Assembly: GCA_039980455.1 (NCBI GenBank)
Contig: JBDXCG010000004.1
Location: forward strand, 744,001-808,000
Origin: CALINF01 sp039980455
GTDB lineage: Bacteria > Pseudomonadota > Gammaproteobacteria > Pseudomonadales > Halieaceae
Direction: 5' to 3'
Length of the DNA stretch: 64,000 nt
Below, in pieces: positions 36,062 through 44,588 of this stretch. Position 1 is the first letter of the stretch; each line of letters begins with the position of its first letter. The notes beneath the pieces are model-generated. The model saw only the letters and a program-made list of their open reading frames with translations, ran no database searches and was not told where the DNA came from. The translations under genes and the position numbers were made by a program.

Positions 36062-36901
36062 GTGACCATTAGCCATTTCTTCGCGCAGCACATCCTCCGT
36101 TAGTTCGCCTTGCTCGAGGCACTCTTTCACCATGCTGAAGAAGAATGCTTCCTGCGCTGGATCGGGGTGAGGCCCATAGGTGCCAGCAAATTTGTAGTCT
36201 CCGAAGAGTGCGCGCCGCCCGCGGCGAAACCAGTGTCTGGGCGGAAATAGTCGAAACTTGTCTGCGGGTCTGAAATCTACTGCCAAACCTGTTTTCCAGG
36301 GCTGGGTTTTACGTTTTGTGTTGTGCAGTAATTTTGTATCTGCCCCCAGATGATCAAAGTCATTCCAGTAATCTTCAAGTGCGCCGATCGTTGCTGAATC
36401 CTCCAGTTTTAAGGTTACCCAATCCATGTAATCGCGTTTGACTGGCTCAAACATCTCGGAGAAGTTTCGCTCGAACTGCCAGTGTTTTAATTTCTCACAA
36501 TCCAGCAACATCACGCTGGTGGCAAACGCTGCTCGCAGTCCCTTGCTTCGGCACATAATACTGGCGCCTTGCATGTCGCGGTTTAGCAGGTCCCAAATAT
36601 CACCAATGGCAAACACATCGGGGTCGATAACGACTGCACGCCCCTGATAACCCATAAGCTCGGGCGGCATAAACCGAAGGGGGGTGAAGGATTGCAGGTC
36701 GTCATTCAACCACGGGCGCATGTCGCCATCACGCAGATACAGCTGTCCCTCGCGCTCCCGCATTGAGGGGTAATCCTTCACTTCTATAAATTGAATGTCG
36801 AACTTGTCTGCGTGCGCCGAATTTCTCCGTAGAGAGTGGCGGCTCACGACTGCGCCGAGTTTCTGTTTGTGGTTTGTGTGTATGAAGACTGTGGGTTTCA
36901 A
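36026..36901 (-). CDS. Unclassified GT-A-like protein, copy 1
   Basis: A 291-residue member of a family with three copies in this window. All begin K-x-x-VFxxTNxKQ, then contain DDLQSFTPLRFMPP, a VVIDPDVFAIGDI segment with a metal-binding-like DPD, and TKRKTQPWKTGL. The pattern (N-terminal sheet, DxD, C-terminal basic part) resembles retaining GT-A enzymes such as GT8, but I cannot place it in a named family. TTG 36901 matches the start of the other copies and has AAGGA upstream; an ATG at 36958 is the alternative. The 3' end overlaps sulfotransferase B. Confidence 0.68.
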   Translation of the reverse strand: MKPTVFIHTNHKQKLGAVVSRHSLRRNSAHADKFDIQFIEVKDYPSMREREGQLYLRDGDMRPWLNDDLQSFTPLRFMPPELMGYQGRAVVIDPDVFAIGDIWDLLNRDMQGASIMCRSKGLRAAFATSVMLLDCEKLKHWQFERNFSEMFEPVKRDYMDWVTLKLEDSATIGALEDYWNDFDHLGADTKLLHNTKRKTQPWKTGLAVDFRPADKFRLFPPRHWFRRGRRALFGDYKFAGTYGPHPDPAQEAFFFSMVKECLEQGELTEDVLREEMANGHLRQDALTLVGA

Positions 36902-36971
36902 GCGGTTTCGTCCTTCGGCAGGTTTGTGAGATAGTCTAGCGCGAATCCAGTGGCTCATACACGCCCTGGGG

Positions 36972-38084
36972 TTGGCAATACTTGGAGCAAATTTGGCAGC
37001 GCAGGAGCGGACTTTGACAGTCTGGTGTTTACTGGGAAAAAAGGCGGGCGACAACACCCAGGTGCTGGCGCTGGCCGAAGAACTGGGTTGGGGCTTTCAG
37101 GAGAAGCATATCAACGCCAGGCCCTGGGAGTTGCTGGTTCACCTAGGCGCGGCTGTTACGCTCGCAGGGATTGATCGAGCCGCCTCTTCGCAGTTGCAAG
37201 CGCCATGGCCAGACTTGGTGATTACGGCCGGTCGGCGCAACGAGCCTGTCGCGCGTTGGATTCAACAGCAGTCGGGTGGCACAGCGCGACTGGTTCACAT
37301 AGGCCGCCCTTGGGCGCCTTTGAGCGCATGGGATCTGATTGTTACGACAGGCCAGTACTTCCTCCCCATGCAAAAGAATGTCGTACACAATTCGCTGCCG
37401 CTGCACCGGGTTCAGGATAGTGAACTAGCGGCTGGCGCGCAGAATCTGCGTCCGCAGCTGACAACACTTCCCCGCCCGTGGATAGCGGTGTTGGTTGGTG
37501 GTAACAGCGGCAAGTTTGTCTTCACAGCGGATAAAGGCGCTCGCATGGGGAGACTTGTTAACCAGCTGGCCGCCCAGGTTGGCGGCGCTCTGCTGGTTAG
37601 CGATAGTCCTCGAACCCCGGCTGCAGCCATGGACGCGTTTGAGGCACAGTTGACGGTGCCTAATCAATGTCACCGGTGCGCCAGCGGCGACGACAACCCC
37701 TATATCGGAATGCTCGCATTAGCAGATGCGTTCGTGGTGACAGGGGAATCCATGTCGATGCTCAGCGAGGCGGCCAGTAGAGATAAACCGATGTTTGTTT
37801 TTGATCTGTCAGACCCTGACTCACCCTGGTGGTTGTCGCTTCACAACTATGGCTTTAAGCCACTGAGTCATCGCATCGCGATGCGGTTTGGGCCGCAGCG
37901 TATGCGTCGCGATGTCAGCAAGATTCAGGACGAACTGGTGCAGACTGGACAGGCGAGTTGGCTAACATCCCAGACGATAGCGAGCGCTAGCGATGGTTTA
38001 TCTACTATTGATTCGAGCTCGGCTGGCGTATCTGCGGTAGATTTGGAGCGCGCCACAGCGGCAATCCGGCAGCTATTGTCGTGA
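36972..38084 (+). CDS. ELM1-family GT-B-like protein, copy 3
   Basis: A 370-residue paralogue of the copies at 28.6 and 33.8 kb, closest to copy 1 (HIGRPWAPLSAWDLIVTTGQY; NPYIGMLALADAFVVTGESMSMLSEA). No ATG is available. TTG 36972 is used here, but TTG 36993 with GGAG five bases upstream is as good. It diverges from the GT-A-like gene and overlaps the GT2 gene tail to tail by 12 nt. Function as for copy 1. Confidence 0.78.
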   Translation: MAILGANLAAQERTLTVWCLLGKKAGDNTQVLALAEELGWGFQEKHINARPWELLVHLGAAVTLAGIDRAASSQLQAPWPDLVITAGRRNEPVARWIQQQSGGTARLVHIGRPWAPLSAWDLIVTTGQYFLPMQKNVVHNSLPLHRVQDSELAAGAQNLRPQLTTLPRPWIAVLVGGNSGKFVFTADKGARMGRLVNQLAAQVGGALLVSDSPRTPAAAMDAFEAQLTVPNQCHRCASGDDNPYIGMLALADAFVVTGESMSMLSEAASRDKPMFVFDLSDPDSPWWLSLHNYGFKPLSHRIAMRFGPQRMRRDVSKIQDELVQTGQASWLTSQTIASASDGLSTIDSSSAGVSAVDLERATAAIRQLLS

Positions 38085-39044
38085 GTAGTAGTTGATACTG
38101 CGACCGGTGAGGCTGCTGAACACGATACCGCTTGATTTGGCTATTCGATAGAGGCTATGCATAAACCGGCCGCGTGAAAACACGCTGAACGGCAGGATCA
38201 CGAGCATCACCAAAAATTTGAGTAGGGAGGTCAGGGTGAGTTTGATCTGCCTTCCTACCGTGCCGTGCGTACGAACCATATTGACCTGCGAGCAGCCGTT
38301 CTTGAAGCCCCTTTTGAGGAGCCCCTTTACTGTATAGCGGGCCGGCTCGTGATTGCGCTGAATGATCGAGGCCTCTGCCGTGGTGACATGGGCGCCGCGC
38401 TCTAAAGCACGGAGGAAGAAGTCTTTGTCTTCGCCACCGCTGTAGCGAAAGTCATGAGAGAACACGGGGCCGGAGCTGCCCACTTTTTCGATGATATCTT
38501 TCCCCACCAAAACATTGCAGGTGGATGCGAAGTTAGGCAGGCCGTAGCGCCGAATCTTGTTTTCCTTTTTGACCTTGGAGGGGGAGCGAAAAATACCCGT
38601 TTTCCGTGCCCATTCGGGCATATTGGGATCTAAGATCCACGTGCCAAAAACCAGGTCAGCTCCGCTATCAAGATACCGATCTAGCAGACGGATGAGCCAG
38701 TCCGGATGCGGCTCGTCGTCGTCATCCAAAAATGCAACGACATCTGCTCCGCGCTCGAGTGCAACCGACAACGCGTGATTGCGCGCATAGGTAATACCCG
38801 ACTCGGGCTCGCAGGTGTAGTGGACGGCTATCGGCATTGTAGTAGCCGCTTGTTCGCAAAACTCGCGGGTGTTGGTGCCGAGCTTATTGTCGATGACGAT
38901 CAGCTGTACATTGGCGGGGTCGTAATCGCCTAGATCAATAGCTCTCAGGTTTGAAATCAGCTTCATTAACTCGTCTGGACGACTGATCGTGCAGACACAA
39001 ATGGCGACTTTCAAAGCGGCGCGATTGACGATGTTGACCTCCAT
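38073..39044 (-). CDS. Family 2 glycosyltransferase
   Basis: A 323-residue GT-A enzyme of the GT2 type: VAICVCTISRPDELMKLI, ESGITYARNHAL, VVAFLDDDDEPHPDW with the metal-binding DDDD, and FRYSGGEDKDFFLRA, with a catalytic Glu-Asp. The C-terminal 70 residues contain a hydrophobic stretch (LLKFLVMLVILPFSVF) that would hold it at the inner membrane. It is the last gene of a leftward set with the O-antigen-ligase-like gene. It likely adds a sugar to a lipid-linked acceptor. Confidence 0.85.
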   Translation of the reverse strand: MEVNIVNRAALKVAICVCTISRPDELMKLISNLRAIDLGDYDPANVQLIVIDNKLGTNTREFCEQAATTMPIAVHYTCEPESGITYARNHALSVALERGADVVAFLDDDDEPHPDWLIRLLDRYLDSGADLVFGTWILDPNMPEWARKTGIFRSPSKVKKENKIRRYGLPNFASTCNVLVGKDIIEKVGSSGPVFSHDFRYSGGEDKDFFLRALERGAHVTTAEASIIQRNHEPARYTVKGLLKRGFKNGCSQVNMVRTHGTVGRQIKLTLTSLLKFLVMLVILPFSVFSRGRFMHSLYRIAKSSGIVFSSLTGRSINYYSRQ

Positions 39045-39045
39045 A

Positions 39046-39180
39046 TCAGTTGTCCGCTATGTCCAATTCTTTGGACTCCAAGGAAGTGCAATTGACCCAT
39101 AAAGAGGGTGCTGTTAGTGTCGAGCAACTGGCCATTTTGCCAGCTGGCATTACGCAAACCCTGCAGTCACTGTAGCTCAT
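39046..39180 (-). CDS. Candidate 44-residue Cys-containing small protein
   Basis: The ORF exactly fills the gap between two operon genes: its ATG overlaps the stop of the O-antigen-ligase-like gene (ATGA), and its TGA ends one base before the GT2 start. The product begins MSYSDCRVCVMPAGK and has four Cys. No family is recognised and no homologue is known to me. The tight fit argues for translation, though the short length leaves chance possible. Confidence 0.35.
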   Translation of the reverse strand: MSYSDCRVCVMPAGKMASCSTLTAPSLWVNCTSLESKELDIADN

Positions 39181-40445
39181 TTCGCCGGCATGGCGTAGTG
39201 CAGCGCACCGTCGACGTCCCTTCTCCCGGGGACGGCTGTCATTATCAGGGCGATAGGTGCCCAGAAGAACAACCATAGCTCGTTGGGGTGAACCAGTAGT
39301 CTATCAAAGTCCATCGCGATACAGGTCATTCCATACAGTAGCAGCGAAAGGTAGATTCGCTCCTTTGTGTGCCGGTAGAGTTGCAGGCCCTTGAAAGCGG
39401 CCAAGCCTAGAACAATGATCAGAAGCGTGAGGCCTATCAAGCCGCCATCACGCAGAGTTGCGAGATAGCCATTGTGCGCGTGGTTGAACACCTGCTCATA
39501 GGCGCTGACTTCCGGGTTAACCAAGCTGCCGCGTCCCAGCAGCCAGTGCCCCTGCATATCGGCGATAGTTTGTCGCCATATCCCGGGCCTGAAGGAAAAA
39601 GTTGCCACTCGATCGGCCCATAGCGTTGAGTTGGCGGCCATCAGTGCCCAGTTCAGCCCCATCGCTATAGCAAGCAACCCCAGGGCGCGGTACCCGACGA
39701 TCGCCAGAATACCCACGCTGGTTGCAGCTAGTGCGGTGCGGGACTGGGTCAGAAGCACAACGCTTAGTAGGACGGAGGCGGTGACAAAATAGGACAACTT
39801 GGCTTGTTTGGTGGGCGTGGTGAAAAAATAGTGGCATGCCAATACTGTAAACAGCCCGTAGACGCAGGCCGCATTGTTGGTCTGGCTCATCACGCCAAGC
39901 AGTTCCAGGCGAGAGCTTGGAAACGGATTATTCAAATACCACACAAGAACAGACAGTAGACCGGCAGCTGCCGCTACATAAAGTCCACCGCGCAGGAATT
40001 TGTCCATGGTCTGTGGGTGCTCTAGCCATAGATAACCGGTAACAGCACAAAAGGTGAGCACCGCAAAGCTATACCAGATTGACCACAATGCCTCAGCCTG
40101 ATTGAAGTCGGCGCTCCATACCAGACTGCCGATCATGTAGCAGATGAACGCGAGCAATGCGTAGAGCAGTGTATTGCCCCGGTACAGTGTGATTAACTGC
40201 CGCCATAAGACCAGCACAGCGGGCAGCACAAGGATGTAATAGAGCCGCCGATGTCCAGAGACCATCGGTAGCAGGAAATAGCCCGCGATAAATACCGCGT
40301 AGCAATAGGCCATGCCTTTAGTACGCAAAAATGCCTGCAGTTTGTGAATGTTCTCGGCCATCAACGCACCGCGATTGCGTCGGTGCGGTTCAGTGCTGGC
40401 CAATGAGGTGCGCGGCGAGTCATCGTGCCGAGCAGAAGGTGGCAT
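39177..40445 (-). CDS. O-antigen ligase/polymerase-like membrane protein
   Basis: A 422-residue protein with about eleven membrane segments. The Wzy_C/WaaL-type region shows LLTQSRTALAAT, then a periplasmic loop with FSFRPGIWRQTIADMQGHWLLGRG and FNHAHNGYLATLRDGG, where the His of HAHN is the key family residue. Such enzymes join lipid-linked glycans to a lipid acceptor or extend them. ATG 40361 is an alternative start that drops a polar 28-residue N-terminus; neither start has a strong ribosome site. Follows the GT-A-like gene by 33 nt. Confidence 0.83.
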   Translation of the reverse strand: MPPSARHDDSPRTSLASTEPHRRNRGALMAENIHKLQAFLRTKGMAYCYAVFIAGYFLLPMVSGHRRLYYILVLPAVLVLWRQLITLYRGNTLLYALLAFICYMIGSLVWSADFNQAEALWSIWYSFAVLTFCAVTGYLWLEHPQTMDKFLRGGLYVAAAAGLLSVLVWYLNNPFPSSRLELLGVMSQTNNAACVYGLFTVLACHYFFTTPTKQAKLSYFVTASVLLSVVLLTQSRTALAATSVGILAIVGYRALGLLAIAMGLNWALMAANSTLWADRVATFSFRPGIWRQTIADMQGHWLLGRGSLVNPEVSAYEQVFNHAHNGYLATLRDGGLIGLTLLIIVLGLAAFKGLQLYRHTKERIYLSLLLYGMTCIAMDFDRLLVHPNELWLFFWAPIALIMTAVPGRRDVDGALHYAMPAK

Positions 40446-40478
40446 GATGCGCCCCGATCTAGCGGGGTATTCACGCGC

Positions 40479-41423
40479 TTACGCCGCTTGGGAGGCGGCG
40501 GTAAGCGGATGCTGTTGCGCGGGCGGCAAAGGCGCTGTGCGTTCGAGTATCTCGAATGCATCATGACGCACGTGATTCAGGGCCATCTCATTGCGCAGGA
40601 ATTCTTCGGTGATATCGCCGTTCTCCAGACATTCCTTGAGGAGACCGAAGAAGAAGTGCTCCTGATTCTGATCAGGGTGTTGCTTGTAGTTGCCTAAAAA
40701 CGCGTACTCACCGAATAGCTTGCGTCTGGCTATCATCACCCATGCCGCGGGTGGAAACAGGCGGAAGCGCTCGGCCGGCCGCCAATCTGTTGGCAAGCCT
40801 GTTTTCCATGGCTGGGTTCTACGACGAGTGGTGTGCAGGAGCTTGGTCTCCAGCGTGAATTTGTCAAAATCGTTCCACTCGGACTCAAAAAAGCCCAGCG
40901 TGTCTCGATCTTCTTCCTTGAGGCAAATCCAGGGTTGGTAATCCTGAGTGAAATCAAACATGCCCTCAAATTTTTTCTCGGCATCCCAGTGGGTCAGCTT
41001 GTCGCACTCCAGCAGCATGACGCTGCTTGCCATGCATTTATCCACCAATCCTTTGGGGCCAGAGCGCATGCGACACATGATTGCTTTGCCCTGCATGTCT
41101 CTGCTGAGCAATTCCCATACGTCCGCGGCTGCAAAAATATCGGGATCGATAACCACGGCCCGTCCTTCGTACCCCATGAGTTTTGGCGGCATGAAGCGGG
41201 TTGGGGTAAATGATTGAAGATCGTCGTTGAGCCAGACACGTTTCACGCCATCGCGCAGATATTCGTCCCCTTCGTGGGCAGCAAAGAACGGGTAGTCGCG
41301 ACTATCCATGATTTGCACGTCAAATTTATCGTTGTTCCGCGAATAGCGGCGCAGCGCGTGCTTGGCAACTATCGCGCCGGTAATTTGCTTCTGGTTGGTC
41401 TGAATAAATACGCAGGCTTTCAT
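40479..41423 (-). CDS. Unclassified GT-A-like protein, copy 2
   Basis: A 314-residue paralogue of the proteins at 36.0 and 55.2 kb, sharing KACVFIQTNQKQ, NDDLQSFTPTRFMPP, VVIDPDIFAAADVWELL and RRRTQPWKTGLP. The C-terminus has an Ala/Pro/Gln-rich tail not in the others. It heads a leftward set with the O-antigen-ligase-like, small and GT2 genes. A TATAGT at 41462-41467 (minus strand), 38 nt before the ATG, may be its -10 box. Confidence 0.7.
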   Translation of the reverse strand: MKACVFIQTNQKQITGAIVAKHALRRYSRNNDKFDVQIMDSRDYPFFAAHEGDEYLRDGVKRVWLNDDLQSFTPTRFMPPKLMGYEGRAVVIDPDIFAAADVWELLSRDMQGKAIMCRMRSGPKGLVDKCMASSVMLLECDKLTHWDAEKKFEGMFDFTQDYQPWICLKEEDRDTLGFFESEWNDFDKFTLETKLLHTTRRRTQPWKTGLPTDWRPAERFRLFPPAAWVMIARRKLFGEYAFLGNYKQHPDQNQEHFFFGLLKECLENGDITEEFLRNEMALNHVRHDAFEILERTAPLPPAQQHPLTAASQAA

Positions 41424-41485
41424 GATATCGGTAGAGGCTAACGGCTAACTGAGAGACGCTCACTATAATTTAATGCGGCGTGAAG

Positions 41486-41505
41486 CGCCATTTGCAAAAA
41501 TGGCG
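41486..41505. repeat. Perfect 8-bp hairpin in the intergenic region
   Basis: CGCCATTT and AAATGGCG surround a GCAA tetraloop (plus strand). It lies 36 nt after the stop of the leftward 312-residue protein gene and about 20 nt upstream of the likely -10 box of the GT-A-like gene. No T-tract follows on the minus strand. It may be a terminator-like or processing hairpin, or an operator over the -35 region. Confidence 0.5.
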
Positions 41506-41541
41506 ATAAATCACGTTCTTTTTCGAGTGACATACCCTTAT

Positions 41542-42480
41542 TCACTTGAATATTCCTCGTTTGTACAGACCCCAGAAAAAGCCCCACATATGGATCAGCG
41601 GTGCGCGCCTGACCTTGTCGGGGATCACGACTACCTCGCCTGAGTGGCGCTCCAGTTTCCACGCGATGTAATCCAGCCCTCCTTCAAAAGTGAAGAGGGC
41701 TTTTACCAGCCTCATGATGGAGAACATTTTTCCCTGCACGCGACGAGCAAACCACGCGATGCCGGCCTTGCGGCGTTTAAAGGTGCTAATGCGGCTTTTG
41801 TAGTGCAGTTCGCCGTTGATGTCACTCAGGGTGAAGTCAAACCCGAGTGATTTGGCTTGGCTTAGCGTCAGTGCGGTATAGAAGTCCTGCGCATGGTGAG
41901 ACAGCTCTGTCGCCCGCCCGCTGCGCTCGGTGCGTAACTCGGTGGCGTAACTCAGAGCAAGAGCGCTGGTCCACAATGTACTTACAGAGCCTGCCTCAGG
42001 CAGTGCAGGTACGGCATTGTGGAGCAGAGTTCGTACTGCCTGCAGCAAGCAGTTCTCTACGTCGCGCCGAACACTCTCGTTACGAGCGTAAAGAATGAGG
42101 GTTGGTTGAGCGAAACGCCCCCAAATGTAGGACTCGAATGTGGAGGTTGAACTGCCGCGGCGGAAATCACGCAACGATATGACAGTGACTTTGCTGCGCA
42201 ACGTTCGCCCGTCATGGTTTTGCTCAGCATAGAAAACGTTTGGCGGCAGAACCCAGTTGCCCGTTGCAAGCACTGAGTGGCCATAGGCTGCACTGTAACT
42301 GTCACAAATCAGATAGAGGTCGAGAAGACCATCATAGAGGTCACCACTGCGCAGACAAGACCCATACAGCAGTGTCGCGCAGATGGCGCCATTGTGCCGC
42401 TGTTGCAATTGCTCCAATAAGCCAGCCAATGCCGGGTCGGAATCAGCTTCCGGGCCAGATACGAAAGGGTAGTCACTCAC
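41542..42480 (-). CDS. Nucleotidyltransferase-fold protein
   Basis: A 312-residue protein with a minimal nucleotidyltransferase signature at 38-57: LLYGSCLRSGDLYDGLLDLY, that is Gly-Ser followed by spaced acidic residues. The C-terminal half is helical and basic, with a WKLERHSGE segment and an amphipathic end. It starts with GTG overlapping the lipid kinase stop by 4 nt (GTGA), so the two are translationally coupled. A CDP-lipid or head-group nucleotidyltransferase is a fair guess from that pairing, but no named family is certain. Confidence 0.6.
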   Translation of the reverse strand: MSDYPFVSGPEADSDPALAGLLEQLQQRHNGAICATLLYGSCLRSGDLYDGLLDLYLICDSYSAAYGHSVLATGNWVLPPNVFYAEQNHDGRTLRSKVTVISLRDFRRGSSTSTFESYIWGRFAQPTLILYARNESVRRDVENCLLQAVRTLLHNAVPALPEAGSVSTLWTSALALSYATELRTERSGRATELSHHAQDFYTALTLSQAKSLGFDFTLSDINGELHYKSRISTFKRRKAGIAWFARRVQGKMFSIMRLVKALFTFEGGLDYIAWKLERHSGEVVVIPDKVRRAPLIHMWGFFWGLYKRGIFK

Positions 42481-43430
42481 AGCTTCAGGAACTCAAAGAC
42501 TGGACTAGCACTGATTTCAACGGGTCCGGAAGCCTCAAGAATTTCCCCGTCCAGATTGAGTTTGCCTTCCATATCGACGCTTAGAGATTGTGCGTTATAG
42601 CTGTAAAACCCTTCTGTGGTTACCGCATTGGCGCTGGGTTTACCGCGCAAGATAGAGATAAAGGTTCTGACAAAGCGGCTGCAGTCGTGCTCTATGACTG
42701 TTATGCGCATATTTCCCTCGCCTTTTCCCCAGAACGGCCTCATCCCAAAAGCCAGCCTGTGCAGGGTGCTCATCGCAAGAATCAACATGTTGTGGTGTTG
42801 GGTGCCGCCTGAGTCGATAGCCATTTCGATAGGCGTATTTACTCTGAATGCCGGGTCATTGCGTGATAGCCCCCAAATGGTGCGCAGAACGCCCAGCGCG
42901 AGGCTGAAGTCATCGCGCAGTCCTCTGGAATGAATCTCCTTGTGTGCATAGTCAGTTCCCTGAATGACTGCGCCGGCACCGAGAAACATGCCGTACCGGG
43001 GTATGGGATCGGCTGCAATCTGCACTCTCAACAGGCTGCGCGAGGCCCGCTCAATATCCGCGCTCTGGCCATTCTCACACCAGTTGCAAAAGCGGTCTGT
43101 AGCCTTGGCCAGCGAGCCGCTAACCCCAATATCGCCTGCATTCATATTGGCGGTTCCACCCGGGAGTATGGCGATCAGAGGTAAGTTCTCGAAGATGTTT
43201 GATTCCAGCATTTCACCCAAAATGGCAGAGCACGTGCCGTCTCCACCATTTATGGCAAGCACACCGATATCCAGCGAGGCCAGCTGCGATAAAGCCGCCG
43301 GGATCTGCGCAATGCTGTCAGTGATGACGTGATGGATGTCGGGAGTGCGCTCAATGCGAGCGCGTATGAGGTCAAACTGGTCGCGATTATGGCCGCTGCC
43401 GGGATTGCTGATCAGTCCGACAGGAGTCAC
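42477..43430 (-). CDS. Diacylglycerol/sphingoid lipid kinase family protein (ceramide kinase candidate)
   Basis: A 317-residue lipid kinase of the DAGK/LCB5 (YegS) family: LISNPGSGHNRD at 6-17, INGGDGTCSAIL with GGDGT at 62-66, and LPGGTANMNAGD. Caulobacter has a ceramide kinase in this family, and the ceramide genes in this locus make ceramide or long-chain base the most likely substrate. Diacylglycerol or another lipid remains possible. It starts with GTG inside the end of the DUF3108 gene and overlaps the next gene, giving a three-gene operon. Confidence 0.8.
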   Translation of the reverse strand: MTPVGLISNPGSGHNRDQFDLIRARIERTPDIHHVITDSIAQIPAALSQLASLDIGVLAINGGDGTCSAILGEMLESNIFENLPLIAILPGGTANMNAGDIGVSGSLAKATDRFCNWCENGQSADIERASRSLLRVQIAADPIPRYGMFLGAGAVIQGTDYAHKEIHSRGLRDDFSLALGVLRTIWGLSRNDPAFRVNTPIEMAIDSGGTQHHNMLILAMSTLHRLAFGMRPFWGKGEGNMRITVIEHDCSRFVRTFISILRGKPSANAVTTEGFYSYNAQSLSVDMEGKLNLDGEILEASGPVEISASPVFEFLKL

Positions 43431-44317
43431 GTGGGCTTTGTCGTCTCTTTGGGCCGCAGAGTCACCGATTTCAAATTGAGTTTGGTAGATCCGACGCGGG
43501 GGGCTCGCCCCTGTAGCTGCACCGGGATGCCAGATTCTTCATCAAACAGTACGGTAATGTCGCCGCTTAACCCAAGTAAGCTGAAATCGGGATTGTTCTC
43601 CAATGGCTCGACGGGGCTGATAGCCAGCGATACGGCGCGCGTGGGACGCTTGCCTTTGACCCGCTCAGCTTGGCCAGAAACGCGATAATTGAGTTTGGTG
43701 GTTGCTGGGGCAGCGTGCGTCATGCGAACTGAAAAGAAGTTGCGATCGGTGTTTACCAGTACATCCCGGTACTTCTCGTTTCCGTCCTGGAACTCTCCCG
43801 CCAGTAATAGGAGGAAGTAGGGGTCGGACACGGGCACACCTTCCAGATTGGGGTAGGCAACTTTCATCCGGCTCTTCAGGTCCCACTCGGCAGGTGGCCG
43901 CTCGGGCTTGGATCCAGGTACGCGCCGCTCTCGCACGACGTAGCCATCCTTATATTCGTGTGCCTTGTAGCGCTGCTCCTTGGTTCCACGACTAAGCCGT
44001 GATCGTTGTATGGAGCGGCCACTGGCTGGATCCAGAGTCAGTGTTATCTCTTCGGAATTGCTGGCAATCGAACTGCTCAAGCGCAGCGTCCAGGCGGCGT
44101 TAATGTCGCTACCGGGTGTTATGTCTACTTTAGATTTTGCGGTGGTCATGAATGCTTTTTGTTCGAACTCGAGGGTTTCCCAGGCAGGAAGTGTCACGGT
44201 GTTCTGATCGGCGTTGGCTATGCCGCTAAAACCGCTAATTAGCACAGTAATCACGAGGGCTTGGCACTGTTTCAGCGGTTTTGCCGATTGACGTTGTTGC
44301 CACTTAGAGAAGCGCAT
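43427..44317 (-). CDS. DUF3108-like periplasmic protein
   Basis: A 296-residue protein with a basic N-terminus followed by ALVITVLISGFSGIANA, a clear signal peptide ending near residue 36. The rest is beta-rich with alternating hydrophobic residues, as in DUF3108 proteins, which have a lipocalin-like or LolA-like outline. It overlaps the lipid kinase gene by 4 nt. Its location makes it a candidate periplasmic lipid-handling factor, but there is no direct evidence for binding. Confidence 0.6.
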   Translation of the reverse strand: MRFSKWQQRQSAKPLKQCQALVITVLISGFSGIANADQNTVTLPAWETLEFEQKAFMTTAKSKVDITPGSDINAAWTLRLSSSIASNSEEITLTLDPASGRSIQRSRLSRGTKEQRYKAHEYKDGYVVRERRVPGSKPERPPAEWDLKSRMKVAYPNLEGVPVSDPYFLLLLAGEFQDGNEKYRDVLVNTDRNFFSVRMTHAAPATTKLNYRVSGQAERVKGKRPTRAVSLAISPVEPLENNPDFSLLGLSGDITVLFDEESGIPVQLQGRAPRVGSTKLNLKSVTLRPKETTKPT

Positions 44318-44588
44318 ATTGAGTTACCGGTGCTGTGAGTCTGATTCCTGATTGCAGCTACAGGGTTATTCGAACAACTATCCTGCGTTCGATTTTAGCA
44401 AATACCAACGCAACTTATGCAATGGCCTGCCGCCGTGCTGCACAGTGCAATGTGTTGGATGGACTTAAAACCGATTGGTTCCGCGCAATTTTGTGCACTT
44501 TGCACGGGTGGCTAAAGTAGCACAGATTCTTGAGAATGGCGCGGCCATCCTATACTCTTGCGTCCCGCAATTACTGTGTGGTTCACGC

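Noticed and set aside
28616..38084. ELM1-family genes as a sign of eukaryotic or mitochondrial DNA
   Set aside because: The family is present in many bacteria, the genes have bacterial starts and operon-like spacing, and all neighbours are bacterial.
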